Source of the DNA: Chitinophaga pinensis
GTDB taxonomy: Bacteria; Bacteroidota; Bacteroidia; Chitinophagales; Chitinophagaceae
Assembly: GCA_945865645.1 (NCBI GenBank)
Contig: CAMBEI010000006.1
Location: forward strand, 1-64,000
Reading direction: 5' to 3'
Length of the DNA stretch: 64,000 nucleotides
Both the position numbers and the translations under genes were made by a program. The notes under the pieces are model-generated. The model saw nothing but the letters and a program-made list of their open reading frames with translations. It did no database searches and was not told the origin of the DNA. Shown here in pieces: positions 30,879 to 40,646 of this stretch; positions within the stretch are counted from its first letter, which is position 1; each line of letters begins with the position of its first letter.

Positions 30879-33350
30879 CTATTTCCTCTTTTTTAAATGC
30901 AGGTAATCCAAGTAATAAACAATTTTTATGGTCAGCTCATTGCTGTGCGGATTATCTATTACTTTCCCAAAATTTTTAAAATAATGCACGTTGGTATATG
31001 GATCAAGACTTACATTACTAGCTAATGCATTTTTCCATGCAATTGTTAATCTGCTGCCGGGTAAAAAATCCCAAGTAAAAAACATATCTACATTGAAGGT
31101 ATTAAAATTTAAATTTTCATTAGCAAAGAATGTGGTGTCTCGCCAGTAACCATCCGTGTTTAAATTATAAAAATTAGTATTTTCTAATATGGACCAGTAA
31201 TGTCGCATGCGTAAATTCAGGTTCATTTTTGAATTGAAAGTATACTGCCCACTAAAAATAGAGGTGTTTGTTCTTTTGTCTCTTCGTGCTATTACAGGAG
31301 AGCCGTTCAAATTTGTTTTAAAAGCCCAGCCCCAGCTTCCTTTATCTTGTTCAATGTCAATAGTTGTGCTTAATTGAAATTGATTGCTAAATCTATATCG
31401 TAATGATATACTACCTGCCCAATATGAATCATTAGGAAATGGAGATTCTGCTGCACCAATCTTCCAGTTTATAAATGTTTTTTTACGGCTGTCGGTACTT
31501 CCATTAATACCTAAATAGTAATAGGATGTTCCGTTAAGAAAATATCCAGTATATACATTTTGATGAACAAAGTAATCTTTACTCGTCTTGGGGCTGCTAT
31601 GTAAAGTAATAGATAAATCGTTAAAGTTTTTAAACAGAAAAAAAGCGCTTGCGGTAAAATTAAAACTTGTCCATAGGAAAGGTTTATATAGATAGACATT
31701 ATTGAAACTTGCTTTGTAATTATGTATCAGAAAATGGCGGGTAGGTTGATTTATATTATAGCTAACACTACCACTGTATTCAAATGAATTATTATTTCTT
31801 AGATATCCCAAATCATTGGGGTCGTAGTTATCGCTTTCTACACTAACCGTTCCCTTATATTGAACAACGCCACTAATTTTTCCGAAAGATGCATTAGTAG
31901 TAAATCCATTTTTATTTTCCAGTTTGCCCCAAATACTGCTATACCTGCCTGTAAAAGAAAGATTATGATTATTTTTTTTATCAAATAAAGAAAGATCAAG
32001 ACCACTAACATTGGAATTACGACTATTGCCTTTTCGCAACACGTTGGTGTTAGTAAAACTTACAGAAGAACGATTTTCTAAAACCTGATTTAGTACAATA
32101 ATATTATAATTAGTAAGGGGCTCGGTTAAAATACTTGAATCTACTCCGTTTGAAAGGTTTTTAATTTTTGCGTACATTGACCTAGAAACAGTATTAAAAA
32201 CACCAATGCCTAAATTACCTTTTGTACGACCCGAAAACTTTGTGGCATTATATAATTTAGTTATCCCGGGATTGTTAAGGATTTTATAGGACGGGTTATC
32301 TCCAAAATCAGCTAATACTTTTGAAGCCATTCCGGGGGCTCCGCCTATTCTTCTAGAATAAAATAACCCGGCTTGATTAAATAGCTCAGTTCCCTCTGTA
32401 AAAAAAGGGCGATAATCATCAAACTTTACTTGAAAGGGAGACAGATTTAAAAATACATTATCGCTTTGCACTTGTGCAAAATCAGGAATTAAAGTCATGT
32501 CTAAAGTGAAACTTTCATTAACGCCATATTTAACATCCATACCTCCGCTGCGCAAAAAGTCTGTAACATCACTTTTAACAGTAGGTGAAACCCTAAAACC
32601 ACCTGAGAGATAAGGTAAAAAAGATAACCGTGCGGGTGGCGTAATATTGCTTAACCCAGACCAACTACCCCATTGATTTAATTCGCCACTAACATTGGGA
32701 TTAATTGGGCTCCAAACACTGTTTTCATTTTCTTTACGTGTAAATCGTCCAAAATTTATTCCCCATTCCTGCAATTCCTTGTTCGAAAATCTAATAGCGC
32801 TTAAAGGTATTTTAATTTCAGCAACCCATCCATCAGCAATCAAAGTGGTTTTACTTTCCCAAACCGCATCCCAGCTCTGATCGTAAATAGCGCCACCGCC
32901 TACTTGCGATATTTTTAAATCGGCTTGAGCATTGGCAGGAGAAACTTTAAAAACAAAAGCATTTTGTTTGTCATTATATGTATCAAATCCAACAGTAAAA
33001 ACATCAGTATTCTGACGTTCAATAATGTCGCGGGCAGTTAATTGTTTACGAATGTTTTCAGGCTTGTCATATAAGTAAGCCCCAATATAAATTGCTGTAT
33101 TATCATAGGCAATCTTCACTTTTGTATTTCGAATAGAAGCTTTACCGAAAACAGGGGAGGCGGTTATAAAATCACCTACAGGCTCAATATTTTCCCAGGC
33201 AGCATCGTCTAAATTACCATCTATTTTAATTTGCTGAGTTATTTTTATAGCAGAAATATTTTTTACCTGTGCAATTGATGCAGTACAAAAAAAAGAAAGA
33301 ATTAAAAAAATAATAAATAACTGTGTGGGCATTATAATTTTATACATCAA
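30879..33350 (-). CDS. CBM9-like/DUF5916 outer-membrane beta-barrel protein
   Basis: Signal peptide; AIKITQQIKIDGNLDDAAWENIEPVGDFITASPVFGKASIRNTKVKIAYDNTAIYIGAYLYD; long aromatic beta-rich C-terminus. Confidence 0.88.
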   Translation of the reverse strand: MMYKIIMPTQLFIIFLILSFFCTASIAQVKNISAIKITQQIKIDGNLDDAAWENIEPVGDFITASPVFGKASIRNTKVKIAYDNTAIYIGAYLYDKPENIRKQLTARDIIERQNTDVFTVGFDTYNDKQNAFVFKVSPANAQADLKISQVGGGAIYDQSWDAVWESKTTLIADGWVAEIKIPLSAIRFSNKELQEWGINFGRFTRKENENSVWSPINPNVSGELNQWGSWSGLSNITPPARLSFLPYLSGGFRVSPTVKSDVTDFLRSGGMDVKYGVNESFTLDMTLIPDFAQVQSDNVFLNLSPFQVKFDDYRPFFTEGTELFNQAGLFYSRRIGGAPGMASKVLADFGDNPSYKILNNPGITKLYNATKFSGRTKGNLGIGVFNTVSRSMYAKIKNLSNGVDSSILTEPLTNYNIIVLNQVLENRSSVSFTNTNVLRKGNSRNSNVSGLDLSLFDKKNNHNLSFTGRYSSIWGKLENKNGFTTNASFGKISGVVQYKGTVSVESDNYDPNDLGYLRNNNSFEYSGSVSYNINQPTRHFLIHNYKASFNNVYLYKPFLWTSFNFTASAFFLFKNFNDLSITLHSSPKTSKDYFVHQNVYTGYFLNGTSYYYLGINGSTDSRKKTFINWKIGAAESPFPNDSYWAGSISLRYRFSNQFQLSTTIDIEQDKGSWGWAFKTNLNGSPVIARRDKRTNTSIFSGQYTFNSKMNLNLRMRHYWSILENTNFYNLNTDGYWRDTTFFANENLNFNTFNVDMFFTWDFLPGSRLTIAWKNALASNVSLDPYTNVHYFKNFGKVIDNPHSNELTIKIVYYLDYLHLKKRK

Positions 33351-33412
33351 AGATATGTAAATTATTATGTACTAAGTGTAGTGATACCCTTGAAAAATAA
33401 AAGGATTATTAT

Positions 33413-34639
33413 TTATTTTCTGCGTTGCAATTCTTTATGTATTAGATTTAACTCACGACCAGTTTGTCCAGATACGGAGCTATTTTCCTGAGCCCTACGC
33501 ATTAAGTAAGGAATTACATCTTGTATAGGCCCAAATGGCAAATACTTACTTACCGAAAACCCCGATTTAGCAAGATTAAAAGTGATGTTATCGCTCATTC
33601 CAAACAACTGAGAAAAATGTACATGAGGGTGATTATGCGGTAAGCCTTTTTTATCTAATAACTGGGTAGTAAATAAATTACTATGTTCATTATGAGAAGC
33701 TATAATTACTGAAATTTTATCTAGATGACTAATACAAAATTCAACTGAAGCATTAAAATCATGATCACAACTTTCTTTATCAGTATGTATAGGAGATGCA
33801 TAATTCATTTCAACTGCACGATTTCTTTCTTTTTCCATATAAGCTCCTCTTACCAATTTTATTCCAAAAATAAAATTCCTTTCCACAGCTGCAGTGTGTG
33901 CATCAATTAAAAATTGTAATCGGTCGTGTCTGTAGAGCTGGATGGTATTGTAAATAACTGGTTTTTCTTTATTAAAAACATCCATCATTAGCATAACTAA
34001 AGCGTCTACTGGATATTGTATCCAACTATCTTCGGCATCTATTAAAACGCCAATATTTTTTTTACTCCCCTCTTCACATAATTGCTGGGTACGCAACCTT
34101 ACTCTATGCCATTCTTCTTTTTCATTGTCAGTTAACATGTCAAGGGCACATAAATAACGCTTCATGAGTGCTCCTGAAAACTTTCTCATCTCTTCATCCA
34201 ATTTTTCGAGTAGTGAAAACCTAGCAAATCCAGTAATTTTTACACTCATAAAAGGAATATTGGGCTGGGTAGATGCATAAGTAATTACTTTTTTAAATTC
34301 ATCGCGCGCATGTTCAAAATTATGTTCGCCTTCTTTTCCCTCTACACCATAATCTAAAATAACTTTCACGTTATATTTTTCCAGCCGGTTGGCAACCTTG
34401 ACTGTTTCTTCTAATGTTTCGCCGCCAACAAATAAATTAAAAATTGTTTTTCTAATTAAAGTTTTTATAAAAGGAATATGCAAATTTATAGCCAGTGGCG
34501 TTATTTTTAAAGCGGCATTTACCAGCCAGGGTTTTCCCATTATACTAAAGAGAAAATTTGCTTTTTTTAATTCGGTATTAGATTTTGCGACAAATGCATA
34601 TTCGGTATTTTCAAATGAAATTTGAGTTTGGTCTATCAT
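33413..34639 (-). CDS. Proline dehydrogenase (monofunctional)
   Basis: MIDQTQISFENTEYAFVAKSNTELKKANFLFSIMGKPWL...VKITGFARFSLLEKL...LIDAEDSWIQYPVDALV...GIKLVRGAYMEKER...FSQLFGMSDNI; start moved inward. Confidence 0.94.
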   Translation of the reverse strand: MIDQTQISFENTEYAFVAKSNTELKKANFLFSIMGKPWLVNAALKITPLAINLHIPFIKTLIRKTIFNLFVGGETLEETVKVANRLEKYNVKVILDYGVEGKEGEHNFEHARDEFKKVITYASTQPNIPFMSVKITGFARFSLLEKLDEEMRKFSGALMKRYLCALDMLTDNEKEEWHRVRLRTQQLCEEGSKKNIGVLIDAEDSWIQYPVDALVMLMMDVFNKEKPVIYNTIQLYRHDRLQFLIDAHTAAVERNFIFGIKLVRGAYMEKERNRAVEMNYASPIHTDKESCDHDFNASVEFCISHLDKISVIIASHNEHSNLFTTQLLDKKGLPHNHPHVHFSQLFGMSDNITFNLAKSGFSVSKYLPFGPIQDVIPYLMRRAQENSSVSGQTGRELNLIHKELQRRK

Positions 34640-34730
34640 AATTAATAATTCAAAATTCATTAAACAAAGACGAACTGCCAAATAAATCGCAACCTAAATT
34701 GGGATAAGGTGGTTATCTTTGTTTAAAAAA

Positions 34731-35243
34731 ATGGATAAAAATGCAAGCGAATCATTAGTGATAATGACAGAATTGGTTTTACCTAATGATACCAACACTT
34801 TTGGAAATTTAATGGGCGGCAGATTAATGTACTGGATGGATATTGCAGCAGCCCTGTCTGCAATGAAGCATTGTGGTGCGCCTGTAGTTACCGCTTCGGT
34901 TGATAATATTTCTTTTGAAAGCCCAATTAAATTAGGCAATGCAGTGCATATAGAAGCTCGCTTAACTCGCGTTTTTAACACCAGCATGGAAGTGCACTTA
35001 ACAGTTTGGGGCGAAGATACCCTACAACAATATAAGTATAAAAGTAATGAAGCATATTACACTTTTGTATCACTTGATCCAAATGGGAAACCCCGAAAAG
35101 TTAATGCACTGATACCCGAAACGGAAGCAGAAAAAAAATTATTTGAAGGTGCTTTAAGAAGAAGGCAGTTAAGATTAATAATTGGCGGAAAAATGAACCC
35201 AGAAGATGCAGCAGAATTAAAAGCTTTGTTTATTAAAGATTAA
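34731..35243 (+). CDS. Acyl-CoA thioesterase (hotdog fold)
   Basis: VLPNDTNTFGNLMGGRLMYWMDIAAALSAMKHCGAPVVTASVDNISFESPIKLGNAVHIEARLT; TATCTTTG at 34714-34721 ahead of ATG 34731. Confidence 0.93.
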   Translation: MDKNASESLVIMTELVLPNDTNTFGNLMGGRLMYWMDIAAALSAMKHCGAPVVTASVDNISFESPIKLGNAVHIEARLTRVFNTSMEVHLTVWGEDTLQQYKYKSNEAYYTFVSLDPNGKPRKVNALIPETEAEKKLFEGALRRRQLRLIIGGKMNPEDAAELKALFIKD

Positions 35244-35259
35244 AAAACATATTGACCAA

Positions 35260-35988
35260 CTATTTAGGCTTAAATGATTCCGTTTGTTCAATGGCATCCA
35301 TAATTTGTTGCAATATTTGATTAGTGGTATCATCGTATTTAATCTGAAGGGGGTCTTTAAAAGTAACAGACAAGCTGGTTCCTTTTTTAATCAACTTTAG
35401 CCCTTTTTTATCAAATGCTTTACTAAACCCATTAATAACTACCGGCACAACGATTGGCTTACTGTGTTTAACAATAAATGCGGTACCCCTTCGGCCAGGC
35501 GCAAAAGGCGTAGTGGTGCCTTGCGGAAAAGTGATAACCCAATTATTTTCCAAAATCCTTGAAACTTTGCGGGTATCACTGGGATCTAAGCCCTTTCTTA
35601 GCTCTTTGGTATCATCTATCCATAGCCGTTTTATCAAAATTGATCCAGCCAAAGTAAAAACTTTGCTAAGCCAGTTTTTTTTCATCGTTGACTCCGCTGC
35701 CACAAAAAATACACGGGTATAAGGCCACAATAAGTAATAAGGAGCACCAAGTCCATGTTTTTTCCGCCAGCTAACTGCACAAAAAATGTGTAAAAAAGTG
35801 ATGACTTCAGCAAAATATGTTTGATGATTACTGACAAATAAAACATTTTTTCGAGGCAAGTTTTTTAATTTCTCCATGCCATTTATCTGCAATGTATTAA
35901 AGACAGCAATACCAGGAAAAGATAAAATACCTATAATCATATACACCAACCCCTTAACGAAAGCCGATTTTTTAAACGCTGTAAGCAT
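35260..35988 (-). CDS. 1-acyl-sn-glycerol-3-phosphate acyltransferase family protein
   Basis: NVLFVSNHQTYFAEVITF (H-box), ITFPQGTTTPFAPGRRGTAFIVKHSKPIVVPVVINGFSKAF. Confidence 0.9.
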   Translation of the reverse strand: MLTAFKKSAFVKGLVYMIIGILSFPGIAVFNTLQINGMEKLKNLPRKNVLFVSNHQTYFAEVITFLHIFCAVSWRKKHGLGAPYYLLWPYTRVFFVAAESTMKKNWLSKVFTLAGSILIKRLWIDDTKELRKGLDPSDTRKVSRILENNWVITFPQGTTTPFAPGRRGTAFIVKHSKPIVVPVVINGFSKAFDKKGLKLIKKGTSLSVTFKDPLQIKYDDTTNQILQQIMDAIEQTESFKPK

Positions 35989-36134
35989 GTTATGAATATA
36001 TTATTTTCTTGTCTTATACTGCAATTTATAAAAACTAATTATCAATACATTTTAAATAAGTATGCTGTATAAATAAAGATTGATTTTGAGAACTAATATA
36101 AAATGCTAAATTTATTAAACTACCTCACACGCAT

Positions 36135-36142
36135 TATATTTG
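36135..36142 (+). promoter_or_regulatory. TAnnTTTG -7 box immediately upstream of HAD gene (leaderless-type)
   Basis: TATATTTG at 36135-36142, ATG at 36147. Confidence 0.6.
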
Positions 36143-36146
36143 CAGC

Positions 36147-36803
36147 ATGAAACTAGATACGGTTATTTTTGATATGGACGGTTTACTAATTGACTCCGAG
36201 CCTCTATGGAAAGAAGCGGCAGACCAGTTATTTTTAAATTATGGAAAGCAATTAACTGCCGCTCAATATGCCATTACCACCGGTTTACGTACTAGAGAAT
36301 TTTTAGCCTATTGGTTTAGGCATTTCAATTTTCCTATGAATGAAATTCTTATTGCAGAAAAAAAAATAGTACAGCAAGTAATAGAGCTTGTAAAGCAAAA
36401 AGGCAAGCCAATGCCCGGAGTAAACCATATTATAAAATTTTTTATAGAACGTAATTTTAAAATAGGTTTGGCCACATCATCAGCCCCCGATTTAATTAAT
36501 TTGGTAATTGATTTACTAGAAATTCGTTCGCATTTACAAGCAATATCTTCGGCCGATGATTTAGATTATGGAAAGCCCCACCCAGAAGTATATTTAAACT
36601 GTGCAAAAAAATTAGAGGTTTTGCCAATACAATGTATTTGTTTTGAAGACTCTTTTAATGGCATGATTGCTGCTAAATCTGCTAAGATGAAATGCGTTAT
36701 TGTACCGGCTTTAGATAATTACAGAAACCCAGCTTGGGAAGCTGCAGATTTAAAAATAGATTCTTTAAGTAATTTTAATGATTCTTTACTAAAATCGCTA
36801 TAA
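36147..36803 (+). CDS. HAD family phosphatase (beta-PGM/hexitol phosphatase-like)
   Basis: VIFDMDGLLIDSEPLW, LATSSAPDLI, ISSADDLDYGKPHPEVYL, CICFEDSFNGMIAAKSAKMKCV. Confidence 0.95.
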   Translation: MKLDTVIFDMDGLLIDSEPLWKEAADQLFLNYGKQLTAAQYAITTGLRTREFLAYWFRHFNFPMNEILIAEKKIVQQVIELVKQKGKPMPGVNHIIKFFIERNFKIGLATSSAPDLINLVIDLLEIRSHLQAISSADDLDYGKPHPEVYLNCAKKLEVLPIQCICFEDSFNGMIAAKSAKMKCVIVPALDNYRNPAWEAADLKIDSLSNFNDSLLKSL

Positions 36804-37031
36804 ATTGCATTTATAGGACAATACTTAAGTTATTTTTACCATTATAATAGCTTTTTTGCACAGATTTTAATGCCTAAAATTAGATTATTTGAAAAATAAT
36901 AATGAAAAATAGAAAGATTCTTGTTTTTTTTATAAAAAAAAGTATATTTACACTTTCTACTCAGATGACAAACTAAATTATTGTTTCTTTATTAAAAACT
37001 AAATATTAACTAACAAATAAAAACAAACACA

Positions 37032-37364
37032 ATGAAAAAATTATTCTTATCTTCAATAATCATGTTTGGAGTTTGCAGCATTGTTTCTGCCCAAAGTGCA
37101 AGAGTATCAAAACTTCAAGAAGCAAGTGTTAAAAATTCTGCTGTAACTGCAACGCCACAAAAAGCTGCATTTACAACAGCAAGTGATGTTCAAATAAGTG
37201 TAGATCAAAAAGGCGCTGCGGAAAAAGCTGCTGCAGTAGCTTCAGATTTGCAGACAGCTACTATGAGCGTTTCAGATGCTGGTGAAGTAATTAATAACAA
37301 TGCGATTGAAAAGAAAAAAGAAATGCAAAAAATAGAAGCTGCTAAAAAAGTAAAAAATAACTAA
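37032..37364 (+). CDS. Small secreted Ala/Lys-rich protein, unknown function
   Basis: MKKLFLSSIIMFGVCSIVSAQSARV signal peptide, low-complexity mature region. Confidence 0.6.
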   Translation: MKKLFLSSIIMFGVCSIVSAQSARVSKLQEASVKNSAVTATPQKAAFTTASDVQISVDQKGAAEKAAAVASDLQTATMSVSDAGEVINNNAIEKKKEMQKIEAAKKVKNN

Positions 37365-37414
37365 TTTATAGTTCTCTTTAATTAAATTGTCATAAATAAA
37401 TTGACTTTAAAAAT

Positions 37415-37449
37415 AAAAATCCCGCTTACCTTAGGTAATCGGGATTTTT
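37415..37449. terminator. Intrinsic terminator
   Basis: AAAAATCCCG-c-TTACC-tta-GGTAA-t-CGGGATTTTT. Confidence 0.85.
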
Positions 37450-37711
37450 GTTTTATATTTTTTCCATTGCAAATAAAGTTGCCCCTGATATAGCATCATT
37501 TACACGAGTTACAATTTTTAGCAGTTAATTATTGGCTAAAAGGTAAAATTTTAAAGAAAAATATAGATTACAAATTCATTTTTATTTTAAAATGTACGCT
37601 CATTTATCAAGTTATATACTCAAAAGCGATAAAATTCTGCTAAATCACAACCCTTAAGGCGGTTAAGCAAAAATAGAAAGGTTTTTAAGGCTAAAATTAG
37701 TGCACTTGTGT

Positions 37712-37742
37712 TACCTTCGCCTCCCGTTTTAAAAACCACGGG
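37712..37742 (+). promoter_or_regulatory. Candidate rpsA promoter (TACCTTCG) and leader hairpin
   Basis: TACCTTCG at 37712-37719; stem CCCGT (37723-37727)/ACGGG (37738-37742), 7 nt before ATG 37750. Confidence 0.45.
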
Positions 37743-37749
37743 TAATTTT

Positions 37750-39744
37750 ATGTCTTTTATTATTAACAAACAATTAAACGCAGATGCACAGGAAGGTTCT
37801 GCCGGAGAGTCCGGAGAAACTGCTGCGAAAACAAACGTACCTGAAGAAATTATGGAATCAAATCAAACAGAATCAACTACAGAAGTTGCTGTAGAAAATG
37901 CTCCCGTTGTTGAAGTTAAAATTGCTGCACCCGTTGCAGAAGTTATTGTAACTGCACATGACGATTTTGACTGGAGTGTAGACAAGCGCAATGTAACCAG
38001 TTATACTGCTGATGAAAAAGCGAAGTATGACACCGTTTACGACAACACATTTAAGCAAATTGCAGATGGAGAAATGATCATGGCTACCATTGAATCATTA
38101 ACCAAAACTGATGCGGTTGTAAACATCGGATTTAAAAGTGATGGACTAATTTCTTTAAACGAATTTAGAGACATCCTAGGTGGTATTAAAGTTGGAGACG
38201 TTATTGAAGTAATGGTAGTTGAAAAAGAAGACAGAGAAGGTAATCTTAACTTAAGTCGCAAATCGGCTCGTACTACTAGAGCATGGGAAAGAATTGTGGA
38301 AGTAAACAGAACAGGTGAAATTGTTACCGGTTTAGTTACTAGCAAAACTAAGGGTGGCTTAATCGTTGATGTATTTGGTATGGAGACTTTCTTGCCAGGT
38401 TCTCAAATTGACGTTAAACCAGTTACCGATTACGATCAGTTTGTTGGTAAAACAATGGAATTTAAAGTAGTAAAAATTAATGAGGCTATTAAGAATGCGG
38501 TTGTATCTCATAAAGCACTTATTGAAAGCGATATTGAAGCACAAAGAGCCGAGATAATGGGCAAATTAGAAAAGGGTCAAGTGCTTGAAGGAACAATCAA
38601 AAACATTACTGATTTTGGTGCATTCCTTGATCTTGGTGGCTTAGACGGGTTATTGTATATCACCGATATTTCATGGGGACGTATCAACCATCCTACAGAA
38701 GTACTAAAAATGGATCAAAAACTTAACGTGGTGGTATTGGATTTTGATGATGATAAAAAACGTATCAGTCTTGGTTTAAAACAATTAACCCCTCACCCAT
38801 GGGATACGCTTACAGAAAGCCTTAAAGAAGGTGAAATTGTAAAAGGCAAGGTTGTTAATATTGAAGATTACGGCGCATTCCTTGAAATTATGCCAGGTGT
38901 TGAAGGATTGGTTCACGTAAGTGAAATTACTTGGGCTAACACACCAATCAATGCTAAAGAATTTTTTAAATTAAATGACGAATACGAAGCTAAAGTTGTT
39001 ACACTTGATAAAGAAACACGTAAGATGAGTCTTTCTATTAAGCAAATGACCAAAGATCCATGGAGTACAATTGAAACTGAATTTCCCGAAAAAAGTAAGC
39101 ATAATGGCATTGTTAAAAACATAACTCCCTACGGTGTGTTTGTTGAATTAACTACGGGTATTGGCGGAATGATTCATATCAGTGATTTAAGCTGGTTAAA
39201 GCGCTTCAACAATCCTAATGAATATACTAAAGTTGGTAATGAAATAGGTGTAATCATTATGAATATTGATCAAGAAGGACGCAAACTTCAGTTAGGTCAT
39301 AAACAAATTGAAGAAGATCCATGGAATTCATTAGAATCTACATTTCCTGTAGGAAGCGAGCATGAAGGTACTGTAGTGAAAAAAGATGATAAAGGAGCTA
39401 TTGTGCAACTACCTTATGGTTTAGAAGGATTTGCTCCTGCTCGTCACTTAGCTAAGGAGGATGGAAAAACAATGGGTGTTGATGAGATTGCTAAATTTAT
39501 GGTAATTGAATTTGATCGTAATGATAAACGTATTGTTGTAAGCCATGCCCGTTTATGGGAGCAGGTGATTGAAGAAGAAAAGAAGGCTGTTATTAAAGAA
39601 AAGAAAGCTGATTTTGAAGTAACCAAAAAAGCTGTAAAAAGCTTACAAAGTAAAGTTGAAAAATCAACTTTAGGCGATATTGGTGCATTAGCCGACTTAA
39701 AGGCAAAAATGGATAGCGACGCTGATTCAACTACAGCTGAGTAA
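37750..39744 (+). CDS. rpsA: 30S ribosomal protein S1
   Basis: Multiple S1 repeats (GTIKNITDFGAFLDLGGLDGLLYITDISWGRINHP, GKVVNIEDYGAFLEIMPGVEGLVHVSEI...). Track start at 37708 overlaps the promoter box; start at 37750 or 37853 preferred. Confidence 0.95.
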   Translation: MSFIINKQLNADAQEGSAGESGETAAKTNVPEEIMESNQTESTTEVAVENAPVVEVKIAAPVAEVIVTAHDDFDWSVDKRNVTSYTADEKAKYDTVYDNTFKQIADGEMIMATIESLTKTDAVVNIGFKSDGLISLNEFRDILGGIKVGDVIEVMVVEKEDREGNLNLSRKSARTTRAWERIVEVNRTGEIVTGLVTSKTKGGLIVDVFGMETFLPGSQIDVKPVTDYDQFVGKTMEFKVVKINEAIKNAVVSHKALIESDIEAQRAEIMGKLEKGQVLEGTIKNITDFGAFLDLGGLDGLLYITDISWGRINHPTEVLKMDQKLNVVVLDFDDDKKRISLGLKQLTPHPWDTLTESLKEGEIVKGKVVNIEDYGAFLEIMPGVEGLVHVSEITWANTPINAKEFFKLNDEYEAKVVTLDKETRKMSLSIKQMTKDPWSTIETEFPEKSKHNGIVKNITPYGVFVELTTGIGGMIHISDLSWLKRFNNPNEYTKVGNEIGVIIMNIDQEGRKLQLGHKQIEEDPWNSLESTFPVGSEHEGTVVKKDDKGAIVQLPYGLEGFAPARHLAKEDGKTMGVDEIAKFMVIEFDRNDKRIVVSHARLWEQVIEEEKKAVIKEKKADFEVTKKAVKSLQSKVEKSTLGDIGALADLKAKMDSDADSTTAE

Positions 39745-39775
39745 AAACTAGCCTTTTGATAAATTCTAATAATAT

Positions 39776-39811
39776 AAAATCCCGTTCAATATTAATATTG
39801 AACGGGATTTT
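39776..39811. terminator. 36-bp perfect palindromic bidirectional terminator
   Basis: AAAATCCCGTTCAATATTAATATTGAACGGGATTTT, between convergent rpsA and OmpA-family gene. Confidence 0.9.
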
Positions 39812-39828
39812 TTTCAATTGTAAAAATT

Positions 39829-40542
39829 CTATTCTAATATCTTCACTTCTGTTCTTCTGTTATGTGCTCTTCCTGAAACAGTTTTATTATTTTCAATTGG
39901 CACATTTAATCCATAGCCCTTTGCAGTTACCCTACTAGGCTCAATGCCTTTACTAAGTAAATAATCTCTTACTGTATTAGCCCTTGCTTGCGATAATATT
40001 AAATTGCTTTTGGCTGCACCTATATTATCGGTATGTCCACCTAATTCTATTTTTTCATCTTCTTTTCTTACTAAATAAGCAACCAGTTCGTCAATAACTT
40101 TAAACGACTCTTCTTGAAGTTCGGCCTTCCCTGTTTCAAAATTACAATCTTCCAAAACAAAACTTTTAGCAGGAAGGTGTTGAATATCTATGATAAAAGG
40201 ATTTTTATAATACGCATTGCCCGTTGTAGGTGGAATTGTTAATACATTTTCGTTACGAACAGAATCCTTAAAACCTAATATATATATTTCATAATTATCT
40301 CCTACCGGTAAGCGAAAAGAGAATTTCCCCAAAGAATCGGTAAGCCCCTCGTATTCTTTTCCGTTTAACCTACTTTTAAAAATGACAATCTCGTTGTTAA
40401 GTAGATTATTTTTAAAATCGGTGAGATGCACATTTACTGGAGCATCTTTAGGTATACTAGCATTTTGTACATTACCTCCCTGCGCCAATCCTATTAAAGG
40501 CATTAAAAAAATGACCAGACTATATATTAATTTTTGCTTCAT
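39829..40542 (-). CDS. OmpA family protein
   Basis: Signal peptide; C-terminal IELGGHTDNIGAAKSNLILSQARANTVRDYLLSKGIEPSRVTAKGYGLNVPI. Confidence 0.93.
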   Translation of the reverse strand: MKQKLIYSLVIFLMPLIGLAQGGNVQNASIPKDAPVNVHLTDFKNNLLNNEIVIFKSRLNGKEYEGLTDSLGKFSFRLPVGDNYEIYILGFKDSVRNENVLTIPPTTGNAYYKNPFIIDIQHLPAKSFVLEDCNFETGKAELQEESFKVIDELVAYLVRKEDEKIELGGHTDNIGAAKSNLILSQARANTVRDYLLSKGIEPSRVTAKGYGLNVPIENNKTVSGRAHNRRTEVKILE

Positions 40543-40646
40543 TACAAACTAGTTTAAGTGGCTTTAAAGATAATTATAAAATCATAAATTTATTTTTTCA
40601 ATTATTGTGCCAGCAACTAATTTATTTGTTAAAAGAGTTGTAAAAA

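Noticed and set aside
37441-37520. Minus-strand short frame LLKIVTRVNDAISGATLFAMEKI*
   Set aside because: Looks protein-like but only 23 codons after a stop; could not tie it to any family, so not called a fossil.
37708-37749. Track GTG start extending rpsA upstream
   Set aside because: Overlaps the candidate -7 promoter box; ATG 37750 or 37853 is more plausible.
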